Shown: positions 10,393 to 21,938 of the stretch, piece after piece
Layout: every line of letters begins with the position of its first letter
Numbering within the stretch: position 1 is the first letter of the stretch
Source of the DNA: Sophora flavescens
Taxonomy: Eukaryota; Streptophyta; Magnoliopsida; Fabales; Fabaceae
DNA: 64,000 nucleotides
Reading direction: 5' to 3'
NCBI GenBank assembly: GCA_030762895.1
Contig: CM061063.1
Location: forward strand, 98,416,210-98,480,209
Notes under the pieces: model-generated
The model's database searches: none
Seen by the model: the letters and a program-made list of their open reading frames with translations, nothing else
What the model was told of the DNA's origin: nothing
Translations under genes and position numbers: made by a program

Positions 10393-11208
10393 TCATTCCC
10401 TGTAGATGTGATTCACCCGAAAAATCATGCTTCTACAAAGGACTTTACAATTTTCCCATCTATTGTGAAGTTGCCATGGGACCTTCCTGTTAAAGATGAA
10501 AGCATCAACCACCACCTTTGAATTGCATTCGAGCCACAACGAGGACCAACCCTTTTGCTGGGCAATTTCAATTCCCATCATTGCTGCTACAAATTCTGCA
10601 TGGAGAGCAGAAACTATACCAAGGAACTCCGGGAAACAGCCCAAGACTCTCCCATTTGAATCCCTGAAGATGCCACCAGCAGCAGGATACCCTGGACAAC
10701 CTTTAGCTTCTCCATCAGTGTTGTACTTTATCCAACCAATCGAAGGAGGCAGCCAATCCACTTGTTTAATGCCCTCGACTTTAGGAGCATGACACTCCAC
10801 AAAAAAGAACTTGACCACCTTGAAATCATCCATTGAATTGTTTGCAGTCCTTTTAGACAATGAGCCAGCTAGGTGAGTATCTGCCATGATGAGGCTGATT
10901 GCATGTCTGGAAGGTAAAACCTTGTTTTTGAATTTTATACTATTCCTGCATAGACAAATGACCGAGATTGTGTTAATAATAGCAGCCAAGACTATGTCTC
11001 TGGCTTGGCTGCTGCTGAATCTACAACAGCAGTCCAACAGACAGGCAACAGAGGCTGCATTCAGATCGCAGTTCAAAGAACTTCCAAGCCAAGTCCACAG
11101 AACAGATGAGAACTTGCAGCTAAGGAAAACATGGTTCGCCGTCTCCTCAGTTGCATAACACAGGGCAAATAGAAACAATGACACAACCTCTAGCTCTAAG
11201 ATTATCAT
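10393..11208 (-). pseudogene. LINE zf-RVT end and RNase H
   Basis: The zinc-binding end (LFALC, then NHVFLSCKFSS) leads into an RNase H domain with YNTDGEAKGCPG, LHAEFVAAM and WLECNS. RNase H would remove the RNA strand after target-primed reverse transcription. The usual third catalytic aspartate (ECDS in the other copy) is asparagine here, so the domain is probably dead. It overlaps the preceding RT frame with a shift near 11200. Confidence 0.86.
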
Positions 11209-13380
11209 CAGTTGGCATTTTTGAATGCATCAGTCTCCAAACTAGGAAGGATTTTGAAGGAGGGATGAAACTCTTCCAAATGAGTTTGCACCAATTTAGG
11301 GTATTGGAAGGAGGCTTCAGAAACCGATAAGCTTCCTTGAGAGACAAGCTACCCGTATCTGAAGAACACCAAACCCTATGATCTCGGCCAGCTTCAATCG
11401 GGATGGTTACTTTCTTCAGCTCATCCAGGAGAGCAGGGAATCTAGATTGCAGTTCAAGAGGGAGGTGCCATTTGCCCTCGATAATGAAGTCCTGAACTCT
11501 AGCAGACAATAACTTCTGCATGGGGGGAGGAATGCCAAGGAGATCGACCACAGACGTTGCATTGTTTAACCAACCATCTCTCCATAAATTATTCTCATCA
11601 CCCTCCCCAAGGATCCATGAGGAGTTTTGCTCAATTAAATCAAAATATCCTTTGATACCAGGCCAAATGGAGGACCTGACAAAGGAAACCGAAGGCACGC
11701 CCTTTTTGAAGAACCTAGATCTGCAAAGAACAACCCAATCTTCACTAGAAGTGGAAACATTCCAGCTCAAATTTAACATTGCTGCCTCATTGACAGATCT
11801 TATTGACCTGAGGACCAAGCCACCTTCCCCTACTGGTTTGCACAGCTTGTTCCAGGCAACAGTAACAATTTTCCGAGAGTGAATGCAGCCTGACCAAATG
11901 AAGTTCCTCAACCATTTGTCAATAGTCTTTAGCAGGGCTATAGGCCAGCTATAAATATGGAAACTGTATAATAGCATGCCTTCAATTACTGATTTTACCA
12001 GCTCTAATCTGCTCATAATTGACAGCAAGGAACCCCTCCAAGCTGCTAGTTTGGCTTTAACCTTATTGGCAATTGGCTGCAAGTGAACCATTTGGGTTTC
12101 CCTTTGAAGACTGGAACACCAAGGTAATAGAAAGGAAGCTGTCCTTGTTTGAAACCGAAAAGATCTTTGATTTCCACTAATCTTCTAGCAGGAATAGCTC
12201 CAGCATAAAACTTGCACTTGTCAAGACTTAGCCTTTGGCCAGATGTCTCAACATATTTATCAAATAGGTTCATTAGATTCTCCAGACCACTTTTGGACCC
12301 CTTGAAAAAGACCATTATATCATCAGCATAGAAGACGTGAGAAGGAGGCTTGCAGTTTCTTGGACCCACCATGTGATGCATTTTCCCAACTTCCATTAAA
12401 TAGGAGATACTTCTACTGAGCACCTCTTCATCCAAGTAAAATAGGAGAGGGGACAAAGGATCACCTTGTCGCACCCCTCTCTTACAGGTCATATAGCCCA
12501 CTGAATGCCCATTAACAATGAAGGAAAGCTTTGCATATTTTAAAATGGAATGTACCCAGTTACAGAAGGTTTCATGGAAACCGAAAGCTTTCAGAACTCT
12601 CAAAAGGAAGCCCCAATCTAGTGTGTCAAAGCATTTTTTTATGTCAAACTTGAGAGCCAGGTTCCCCCCAAAAGATATGTTATCTAGCATGTTGATCGCC
12701 TCAGAAGCTATGCAAACACAGTCAGAAATGTGTCTATCCTTTACAAAGCCCCTCTGCTGAGATGAGATCACCTTTGGAGCAATGGTAGATAGCCTATCTG
12801 CCAGCACTTTAGTGATGATCTTAAACTGGAAATTTGTTAAGGCTATTGGCCTGTAATCACCAATGGAGTCAGCCTCTGGAAACTTGGGGATAAGAGCCAC
12901 CATGTTGGAATTAAGACCCGACAAGACCCAATTCTGCTCAAAAAACTCGGTTACTGATTTATACACATCCGAGCCTACTATGTTCCAGAATGTTTGGTAG
13001 AAGGAGCCCCCAAAACCATCAGGGCCAGGGGTCCCTGCCCCATTCATTGAGAAGACAACCTTTTTAACTTCCTCAAATGAAGGCATCCTAAGAAGCATAC
13101 CATTGTCTTCTGCTGTGACAGATTGTCGAATTGTCTTTTCCACTAGGCCATTATCGATGCAATGGTTATCAGTTGCATAAAGGTCCGAGTAGAACTGAAG
13201 AACATGTTGCTCAATGTCCGTGGATAGCTCCAGAACCTCATCTCCATGTCTTAAGATTGACATTTTCTTAGTTGAATTCCTAATTTCAACAGTTCTGTGA
13301 AGGTAGGAAGTATTTCTGTCTCCACAAGTAAACCAATGCAGATTGGCTTTTTGTTTCCAGAAGGACTCCTCATAAGCCAA
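11147..13380 (-). pseudogene. LINE reverse transcriptase, frameshifted
   Basis: The non-LTR RT domain (about 13000-12200) shows ALIPKFPEADSIGDYRPIAL, QQRGFVKDRHI, the catalytic aspartate in LKFDIKKCFDTLDW, RGVRQGDPLSPLLF and the FYADD core. A frameshift near 12070 moves to a second frame with the thumb and zf-RVT (LIWKSFIPPSKSFLVWRLM, LRARGC). It would act by target-primed reverse transcription. Despite the shift, the RT catalytic motifs are intact. Confidence 0.92.
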
Positions 13381-14213
13381 GGCCTCTGCATTAGAACAAA
13401 CATTGGACAGCCACTCACAGACAAGGACCAGGCATCTTTAACAAGGTTAGCACAACCCGGGTGATCCGACCACATATCAAAGTATCTGAAGCTAGATGGA
13501 CTTGACTTGGAACCTTTATGTTGAGTAATCATAATGGGGTAGTGATCTGAGTGGCTTTTAGTTAAGGTATAACACGCCATACTGGTCCAATAGAACAGCC
13601 AAGAGTTATTCACTATTGCTCTATCAAGTCGTTTCTGAGTGTGAGCATTGCCAGCTCTGCCATTCGACCAAGTAAAAGGCACTCCTCTGGTTACAATGTG
13701 AGAAAAATTGCCAGTATTTGTCCAGGTCATGAAATCATCACAGGAAGCTTTAAGGGGCAAACATCCTCCCAATTGCTCATGAGCCCTAAGAACAGCATTG
13801 AATTCCCCCACAAATAGCCAAGGGCCAGGGTGATCATGCTCCAAATTGGCTAAATCTCTCCAAAGCTCCCTCCTCCTTTGATAAAGGGTAGAAGCATAGA
13901 CAGCAGCCACAAAAAACCGTTGATTATCCAAAGAAATATAGAAAGCACAGAACTGGGAGGAGACAAAAATAACCACAGGATCCATTGTGTGAATACAAAA
14001 GCACCACTAGTTTGGGATTCTGTTAACTCTATTATTAGAAGAGAAATGCTTTAAACCAAGACTTCTCCAAAAGGACTGGCAAATCCGATCCACTTCAATC
14101 CAAGGCTCAGCCAAAAGCACCAAATCTGGTTTATTCTTTTTGCACAGCTTTTTAAGCTTTTTCCTAGTATCAGTGTTTCCTAGGCCTCTATCATTCCAAA
14201 AAAAGGCTCTCAT
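13251..14213 (-). pseudogene. LINE apurinic-like endonuclease, frameshifted
   Basis: This exonuclease/endonuclease/phosphatase-fold domain would nick the target DNA. Two frames carry it: 14007-14213 starts MRAFFWNDRGLGN and includes the LLAEPWI acidic motif, and 13251-13985 has WLFVGEFNAVL, KRLDRAIVN and SDHYPI. The family norm at the third motif is GDFN, so GEFN replaces a catalytic aspartate by glutamate. A frameshift near 13990 and another at the junction with RT break the ORF. Confidence 0.88.
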
Positions 14214-14284
14214 TAAGCAAGATTACGTGGACCACCCCTTCGGGAGTTAGGAACAACCACCTTAGCCTTGCCACCTTTCTGTTG

Positions 14285-14458
14285 TTATCTAAGCTTCTTT
14301 CTCTGGGACTTACTCAAAGCCACAGTGAAGGAAGAGATGCCTGCTGCATCCTGAGCTCTGATTGCAGTAGGGGAAGGGTCAGGCTCAAAATCCTGTTCCT
14401 CATCTGCCCATAATCTCGAAACAATTGCCATGTCCTTTCGAACATTTGGAGGAACCGG
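14285..14458 (-). pseudogene. LINE ORF1 C-terminal fragment
   Basis: About 58 residues (from PPNVRKDM to SKSQRKKLR) in the frame that continues ORF1 from 27639 across the LTR array. The lysine/arginine-rich end is typical of these RNA-binding ORF1 proteins. ORF2 begins about 70 nt downstream. Confidence 0.8.
14454..14458. repeat. Target-site duplication (left), ACCGG
   Basis: ACCGG directly precedes the first LTR (TGATAGT) and recurs directly after the last LTR at 27634-27638. A 5-bp duplication is the Ty3/gypsy norm. Confidence 0.92.
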
Positions 14459-15854
14459 TGATAGTTTGATTTTACATGATATTTTCTGTACACTTTTGCA
14501 TGCATTTTTCATATAGATTAGGCATTCTTTACTTGATTTTAGTTAGATTTTCCCTTGGAACGGGTGAAGGTGGTTTTGTGTGTTGTTTTGAAGAAATTGA
14601 TGAAAAATGCTCAGATTTGGCCATGATGGAGCTTGGATGAAATAGAGCCTGAAAAGAGAAGAAATTGAGCCAAGCAAAATTCTGGAGATTCGCCCCGCGA
14701 GACTGGATTCACCTCGCAACCCTGAAAGCTGACTGTGCCAGAAAATGCAAGCCTTTCTGGTTAGCCTTGTGAACCTTGTCTCGCCACGCGAGTATGGAAA
14801 CCAGAAGCCATCACGCCCAGGCCCTGATGCTCCTCACGAGCATATTGGAGAAGCACTATACTGTTTCGCATCGCGAGCAGGTTCTCGCCTCGCGAGAGTT
14901 CCAATTACTGAAGACCAGAAGTTTAATATTCGCCTCGCGAGAGGCATCTCGCCCCCCGAGTGCGCGAAACCCAGAACCCCTGTTATAAGCTGTTTAAGGC
15001 AGAATTGGAAGGAACACCTTGGAGACATTGGAGGCTACGAGTTTGGAAACCCAAAAGGCTCTCTGAATCAGAGGCAGCTGCTGGAGGATTGCCCCCATGG
15101 AATCCCTTCTCTCCTTCATCTATGTTTCTTTGGTGGTGACTATTATTATGAGTAGCTAAACCTCCATTGTTGGGGTTAGGGTATCTATTTCTGAATTCTC
15201 ATGTATTTGATTTAATCTTGTAATACAGTTTCTGCTTTGTTATTGAGTGATTGATTTCTGTACTTAATGCTTGTTGTGGCTAGCACCCCCATGACTTGAT
15301 TTGTGTTTTGATATGCAATTGGAAAATTCGTGTTAAAACCGGAACTGAAATTAATCACCTAGTAAGCCTTGTATCTAGGAATGGAATTGGGTTTATTAGC
15401 AATCGCATGATCCCTAATCTTAATGCGAATTCATTAATCTAGGCCACCTAAGGAATTAGGGTCTATTAGTGGATTTAGGCTCTTGTCATCCGAGGAATCG
15501 GGACTTGAGTAATTTAGTGGATTGATTGTCATAATTGAAGTAGAAACTGTTTGTTAGTTGTTTCATTGCATGAGGATGAAGATTATTGAACCTAATCCCA
15601 ACATCTTTTATCATATTTGAGAACCTTCTTTTATTGTCTTCCAAGTATTTGAGAAAATTACAAAAAGAGTTTGTTTTTCTTATTTTGTCAGTTTAACTTT
15701 TGTTAGCATAGAACTCTCTTCAATCCAAGAATCGCTTAGATAGTAGTTGAATTGGTACGTGCTAGTACTTGTTGTAGTCCTCGTGGGAACGATAAAACGG
15801 TCTCACCACCGTATTACTTTCACGACTGGGTATACTTGCCCAGATTCGTCAACA
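14459..15854 (+). repeat. LTR 1 of the tandem array (1396 bp)
   Basis: It runs from TGATAGTTTG to ATTCGTCAACA. U3 contains a TCGCGA-type palindrome array (about 14692-14965), then TTATAAGC (14983-14990). The U5 hairpin CTGGG/CCCAG lies at 15826-15843. Private differences relative to LTR 2 and 3 are visible, for example GAAGAAA against GCAGAAA near 14590. Confidence 0.93.
14692..14990 (+). promoter_or_regulatory. U3 palindrome array and TATA box, LTR 1
   Basis: Repeated CTCGCGAG and CCCCGCGAG cores are separated by CCAGAA spacers, with the TATA-like TTATAAGC at 14983-14990 directly downstream. At 14815-14840 a decayed ATCACGCCCAGGCCCTGATG survives, matching the palindrome used by A and D. Equivalent arrays lie at 20586-20884 and 26466-26769. 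Confidence 0.65.
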
Positions 15855-15860
15855 AGTTTT

Positions 15861-15878
15861 TGGCGCCGTTGCCGGGGA
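15861..15878 (+). other. Primer binding site, body 1 (tRNA-Asp)
   Basis: TGGCGCCGTTGCCGGGGA matches the complement of the 3' end of plant tRNA-Asp(GTC), a primer typical of Athila. It lies 6 nt after the LTR. Confidence 0.9.
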
Positions 15879-16053
15879 CTGTGTTTCAATATTAGCATAT
15901 CTATTTCGGTTACTAATTTAAGCAAAAATAAAAATAAAAACAAAAAAAAATATATTATAATCTGTTCTATTTTTGCTGTCATTTTTTGTTGGTGTGTTTG
16001 CTGTTGTGTGCTAACCTTTACTACTAACACTCTGTTTGCTATACTGTTTGTGT

Positions 16054-18714
16054 ATGCGAGGTACTATTCCAGCTGACCAACTCCTATACGATCCAGAAAT
16101 TGAAAGAACAGCTAGGAAGAATAGGAAGGAAGCAAGACAGCAGAATTTGTTAAGACAACAAGGAGAAGAACAAGAGACTTCCATCTCTCAAGTTTGTCAA
16201 GAAGAACTCAAGATGGCAGGCAATGGTGAAGATACTCCACCACCACGAAGGACACTTGGTGACTATGCCAATACAAATGCCAACCGGCATGTCACTAGTA
16301 TAGTGAGGCCTCCAGTGAACTCCAACAATTTTGAAATCAAGCCAAATCTCATCAATATGGTTTCACAAAATCAGTTTGTTGGGTTGGAGAAGGAAGATCC
16401 TAACAGTCATGTTTCCACTTTCTTGGAGTTGTGCGATACAGTGAAGATAAATGGTGCCTCCGATGATGCAATTAGCCTGAGATTGATTCCTTTCTCTCTA
16501 AGAGATAGAGCCAAGTCTTGGCTCCAATCACAACCAAGGGGGAGCTTCACTACATGGGACAACTTAGAGGTAAAATTTCTGGCAAGGTTCTTCCCCACCT
16601 CAAGATTTGTAAAGGCAAGGGGTGACATCATGAGCTTTGCTCAACAAGAAGGTGAGACGCTGCATGACGCCTGGGAAAGGTTCAAGGAATTGCTTCGGAG
16701 ATGCCAAAATCACGGGTTTGATGATCTTACTCAGATGCAAACATTCTGTAATGGATTGAGGCCATCAACCAGGTACATGTTGGATGCCTCAGCTGGAGGT
16801 TCCATGAATACAAAGACAGTAGAGGAAGCATTGACTTTGATAAAGGCTATGGCCCCTAATGATTATTTGATGCATCATGATCGGGGTCCCACACAAAGAA
16901 GGGGAGTGTTGGAGTTAGATTCACAAACTGCATTGTTTGCTCAGAACAAGCTCATGACACAACAATTGGAGTCTCTTACCAAGCAACTAGCTCAACTCCC
17001 ACAACAACTCCAAACTGTTCAAGGGACGACCATGCCACCACAACAGGTAATGAGATGTGATTTTTGTGGAGGTGATCATGAGAATGGAAGATGTGAGGCA
17101 CCATCTAGTTCCCATGAGGAAGCCAATTATATGGGGAACTATGGGCGGCAGGGCAACAACCAATTCCCTAACGATTACAACCAAGGGTGGAGGAATCAAC
17201 CAAATTTTGGTTGGAAGCAAGATGCCGGACAAACAAGCAAGCCTCCTCCTACACAACCGCTTCAAGACCGGGTTTCTATCTAGGAGAATACACTTAATCA
17301 GTTCATGCAGTTGACCATGGCAAACCAGAAAAATACCGATGCTTCTATAAAAAATTTGGAGGTTCAAGTTGGCCAAATTGCAAAGCACCTAGCGGAGCAA
17401 ACTAGCAGCGGTTTTTCTGGTAACACTCAAACTAATCCGAAGGAGCATTGCAATGCTGTTGTTTTGAGGAGTGGTAAAAGTCTTGAGAATGTGGGCGGTG
17501 AGCCTTTGGTGAAGAATCAGAAAGTTGATGGAAAAACAGAATTGGGTGCTGAGGAAAAAGAAGAAAAAGGTAAAGATGTTATAGTTGAGGAAGAAGAAAA
17601 GGTCAGTGAACAAGACAAGAGGGAGAAGCTAGTAGATGAGAATTCAATTTTGAGGAGAACTAAGAGTCGGATTTTGAAGGATGGAGACAAACCTCAAGTG
17701 ATCCCCTATTACGTGAAGTTGCCCTATCCTCACTTGAGCAAGAAAAAAGAGAAAGAAGAAAATTTTGTCAAGTTCCTTGACATTTTCAAGAGGCTACAGA
17801 TCAACATACCCTTTGCTGAAGCACTAGAGCAGATGCCCAATTATGCAAAATTCATGAAGGAACTCCTCACAAAGAAAAGAAAGTTTAAAGAAGGCGAGAC
17901 TGTTGCCTTAACTGAAGAGTGCAGTGCGATACTTCAAAGGAAACTACCTCCGAAGCTGAAAGATCCTGGTAGTTTTACAATACCTTGCACTATTGGGAGT
18001 GTTGCCATCAGAAAGGCCTTATGTGACTTGGGAGCGAGTATCAATTTGATGCCGCTTTCCATTTTGAACAAGCTTGGAGGTGGAAAGGTGAAACCAACCA
18101 GGATGGCATTGCAACTAGCTGACAGATCAATCAAGCATCCTTATGGTATCCTGGAAGATGTTCTGGTAAAGGTGGATAAGTTTATCTTCCCAGCGGACTT
18201 TGTGATTTTAGACATGGAGGAGGATGCAGAAGTTCCGCTCATACTGGGGAGACCTTTTCTAGCGACTGGTCGCGCCTTGATAGACGTACAAAAAGGTCAG
18301 CTGCAATTCAGAGTGCAAGACGAAGAAGTCACTTTCAATGTATTTGAATATATGCATCGCCCGAGCGATGAAGAGGATTGTTTCCGCATGGACATTGTGG
18401 ATACAGTGGCTAAAGAAGTCGTTGCAGGTTAGCACCACCCCTCTACTCCTGAGAAGAAGGAAAAGCTCAACATGAAAGCAACTCTGAAGCTCTGCAAGAC
18501 AAATGGTGTATCAGTTGGTGATGAAGTTGGATCTGCTCATCTTGTGAAAACAGATCCTCCGCCGAGAAGGAGTAAGAAAAAGGGCAAGAGGCCCAGAGTG
18601 AAAGGGGCAGAGTGGAAGCACAAATGTTGGCCTTATAAGCAAAATCAGCTCTTTAAAGGAGTTCCGTGGAAGAAAAGTGCTCTTGCACTTCTATGCCCAA
18701 CCAAACCCGATTAA
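16054..18714 (+). pseudogene. Gag-protease with basic tail, body 1 (886 codons, two stops)
   Basis: The start MRGTIPADQ at 16054 is shared with E. Domains in order are Gag (LRDRAKSWLQSQPRGS, FLARFFP), zinc knuckle CDFCGGDHENGRC, a Gln/charged linker, aspartic protease (CDLGASINLMPLSIL, LILGRPFLATG), then a roughly 90-residue basic tail with KLCKTNDVSVGDEVG, RSKKKGKRPR and WPYKQNQLFKGVPWKK. Stops at 17281-17283 (TAG for TTG) and 18430-18432 (TAG) break an otherwise continuous frame. The full length, 2661 nt including the stop, equals that of body 2 and of E. RT and integrase are absent. It would package RNA but depend on a helper for copying. Confidence 0.92.
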
Positions 18715-20353
18715 TTGAAAGAAGCCCGTCAACCTAGTGACGTTAAAGAATGGCTTATTGGGAGGCAACCCAAGTTTCTTAACCCTTCTCATTAGTTGTT
18801 TTCATTTTCTTAATAAATTTGTTTTTGATTTTAACCTCTTGAATAATTTGAGAAGCTCAAGAGGAAAAATAATAAATTGAGAATTGCCAAGTGGTTGCAG
18901 GGTAAGAAGGAAGGAGGGAAGAACAAGAAGATAAGAAAAAGCAAAGTCAGCAACCGTCACCGCCTCGGTAAGCCGTTCCAATTTTTCTCCTCTCTCCAAC
19001 TTGATTGTTTACATTGGGGACAATGTAAATTCTTAAGCTTGGGGTAGGGGTATTTTTGCATTTGTTCATATTGCATTCATATAGTTTTGCATGATAGCCT
19101 TGCATGTTCACATTATTAGATTGCCCCTTGCCTGAATTTTGCATCCAATTGTGAGAACTAAGTGCCCAATAATTTGTGATAGTGAATTGTTGAACCCAAT
19201 TTGTTATTCTTGTGATATGGCTGCAAATGAAAATGTTTGAGATAATCGTGGATAGTTGATAATTAGCATATGGTTCTGTAGATTTGTGTTTCTCATTGAT
19301 TTTTGAACTACCAAAATGTGAGATTTTGAGCCATAAAGGGGTACTCACTAAACCTACCCCATTCTTTGTGTTAGAGTGTTATTCCTCTTGGTTTGTTTTC
19401 TCTAGAACTTGACTTGAAACCATTTTGAAGCTTAATAATTTTTGAAAATATTTTTGAAAATGATTGAGGCATTGGGTATTTTTTCTAGCATTCTGAGCTT
19501 TGAATGATGAAATGCTACCCCTTAGTTGCCCAATTTTGAGCCTAAAAGAATAAAATGCTTTTCTTGGTACCCTGAAAATTTTTGATGAATAATGTTTGAT
19601 AGGACCTTCTAAAGTATTACAAAAGGGTAAAAAGGTAGTTGAAAAAAAAAGTTTGGGATAAAAGAATCAGAAAAAAAAAAGTTTCTCTTGAGCTGAAAAA
19701 CCTCCCATTCTCCAAATAAAAGAAAAAACAAAACAAAAGAAAAATATATAGAGAAGGGATTGAGAAATGAGAAAAGAAAAAAAAAAGGAATGAGAAATGA
19801 AAATGAAAAGAAAGAAAAGAAAGGTGGAAAAAGGAATCAAAACCCAAGAGGTATTTTAGAAGGTCATGTTTGCAAAAGCTTGATTTTGTATAGCCTTTTG
19901 AAATTCCTTTTTCTTGATTTCCCCACCTAACGATTAATCCCATGGCCCGTTACAACCAAGTAAAAGACCTCTTGATTCTAAATTGTTTTCATTAATGAAG
20001 TAGAGATTTGGTTGATAGTCAAGCCTATGGTAGGATTCATTCCTTGAGGAAAATGGAGCGAATTGTTATATACCCCTAAACACTTGAGTGAGGTTAGAAA
20101 GAGAGCCAAGCAAAAGAACAAGCTTGGGGTGAGCTTCAGGTGAGAAAGAGTGCCCAAATCAGTGAGAATATGAGTCTAAGGAACCTAAGCCTCTAATTGG
20201 ACTTGAATTGATTGTCTCTTGCTGAATTGTTTGAATTGCCTATTACTTGGATCATTTATTCGGGTTCTTGGTTCACTATCCATGTTCTGTTTCTTCTTCT
20301 TCTGGCCTTAGTGATTGCTTGAGGACAAGCAATTGAATAAGTTTGGGGTGATT
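18715..20353 (+). other. 3' UTR of body 1 with hairpins and polypurine tract
   Basis: It opens with GTGACGTTAAAGAATGGC and TTATTGGGAGGCAACCC, conserved with A and E. A hairpin TACATTG-GGGA-CAATGTA (19010-19027) is followed by AAGCTTGGGGTAGGGG (19035-19050). A purine-rich A/G tract spans about 19620-19850. The terminal hairpin ATTGCTTG-AGGA-CAAGCAAT (20314-20333) precedes the polypurine tract AAGTTTGGGGTGATT (20339-20353) beside LTR 2. A minus-strand ORF at 18947-19348 has no recognisable domain. Confidence 0.8.
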
Positions 20354-21749
20354 TGATAGTGTGACTTTACATGATATTTTCTGTACACTTTTGCATGCAT
20401 TTTTCATATAGATTAGGCATTCTTTATTTGATTTTAGTTAGATTTTCCCTTGGACCGGGTGAAGGTGGTTTTGTGTGTTGTTTTGCAGAAATTGATGAAA
20501 AATGCTCAGATTTAGCCATGATGAAGCTTGGATGAAATAGAGCCTGAAAAGAGAAGAAATTGAGCCAAGCAGAATTCTGGAGATTCGCCCCGCGAGACTG
20601 GATTCGCCTCGCAACCCTGAAAGCTGACTGTGCCAGAAAATGCAAGCTTTTCTGGTTAGCCTCGCGAACCTTGTCTCGCCTCGCGAGTATGGAAACCAGA
20701 AGCCATCACGCCCAGGCCATGATGCTCCTCACGGGCCTATTGGAGAAGCACTTTACTGTTTCACGTTGCGAGCAGGTTCTCGCCTCGCGAGAGTTCCAAT
20801 TACTGAAGACCAGAAGTTTAATATTTGCCTCACGAGAGGCATCTCGCCCCGCGAGTGCACGAAACCCAGAACCCCTGTTATAAGCTGTTTAAGGCAGAAT
20901 TGGAAGGAACACCTTGGAGACATTGGAGGCTACGAGTTTGGAAACCCAAAAGGCTATCTGAATCAGAGGCAGCTGCTGGAGGATTGCCCCCATGGAATCC
21001 CTTCTCTCCTTCATCTATGTTTCTTTGGTGGTGACTATTATTATGAGTAGCTAAACCTCCATTGTTGGGGTTAGGGTAGCTATTTCTGAATTCTCATGTA
21101 TTTGATTTAATCTTGCAATACAGTTTCTTCTTTGTTATTGAGTGATTGATTTCTGTACTTAATGCTTGTTGTGGCTAGCACCCCCATGACTTGATTTGTG
21201 TTTTGATATGCAATTGGAAAATTCGTGTTAAAACCGGAACTGAAATTAATCACCTAGTAAGCCTTGTATCTAGGAATGGAATTGGGTTTATTAGCAATCG
21301 CATGATCCCTAATCTTAATGTGAATTCATTAATCTAGGCCACTTAAGGAATTAGGGTCTATTAGTGGATTTAGGCTCTTGTCATCCGAGGAATCGGGACT
21401 TGAGTAATTTAGTGGATTGATTGTCATAATTGAAGTATAAACTGTTTGTTAGTTGTTTCATTGCATGAGGATGAAGATTAGTGAACCTAATCCCAACATC
21501 TTTTATCATATTTGAGAACCTTCTTTTATTGCCTTCCAAGTATTTGAGAAAATTACAAAAAGAGTTTGTTTTTCTTATTTTGTGAGTTTAACTTTTGTTA
21601 GCATAGAACTCTCTTCAATCCAAGAATCGCTTAGATAGTAGTTGAATTGGTACGTGCTAGTACTTGTTGCAGTCCTCGTGGGAACGATAAAACGGTCTCA
21701 CCACCGTATTACTTGCACGACTGGGTATACTTGCCTAGATTCGTCAACA
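20354..21749 (+). repeat. LTR 2 of the tandem array (1396 bp, shared)
   Basis: It serves as 3' LTR of body 1 and 5' LTR of body 2. It begins TGATAGTGTGACTTTAC and ends ATTCGTCAACA, with the TATA-like TTATAAG at 20878-20884. The U5 hairpin at 21721-21738 reads CTGGG/CCTAG, which keeps pairing through a G-U pair in RNA. Confidence 0.93.
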
Positions 21750-21755
21750 AGTTTT

Positions 21756-21773
21756 TGGCGCCGTTGCCGGGGA
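21756..21773 (+). other. Primer binding site, body 2 (tRNA-Asp)
   Basis: TGGCGCCGTTGCCGGGGA is identical to the site of body 1. Confidence 0.9.
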
Positions 21774-21938
21774 CTGTGTTTCAATATTAGCATATCTATT
21801 TCGGTTACTAATTTAAGCAAAAAAAAAAAATAAATTCTGTTATAATCTGTTCTGTTTTTGCTGTCAATTTTTGTTCGTGTGTTTGCTGTTGTGTGCTAAC
21901 CTTTACTACTAACACACTGTTTGCTAGACTGTTTGTGT

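Larger units (their letters stand above)
10136..14458 (-). mobile_element. L1-type LINE, ORF2 half, split by the tandem LTR array
   Basis: The minus strand carries endonuclease, RT, zf-RVT and RNase H, in the order typical of plant L1 LINEs. The N-terminal half (ORF1) lies 13 kb away at 27634-29060. The LTR array separating them is flanked by ACCGG on both sides, so it inserted into a once continuous element of about 5.7 kb. The 3' end ends at GGGGTGCCAACATAG, abutting the A-tail of the plus-strand LINE. Confidence 0.9.

Noticed and set aside
12518..12760. Plus-strand ORF over the LINE RT
   Set aside because: Shadow of the RT frame on the opposite strand.
16987..17388. 133-codon antisense ORF within gag, repeated at 22872-23273 and 41339-41740
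   Set aside because: It mirrors conserved gag sequence, has no promoter or domain, and its conservation is explained by the sense frame.
18947..19348. 133-codon minus-strand ORF in the 3' UTR, repeated at 24832-25233
   Set aside because: The two copies are recent duplicates, the ORF is interrupted in A, D and E, and no domain is visible.
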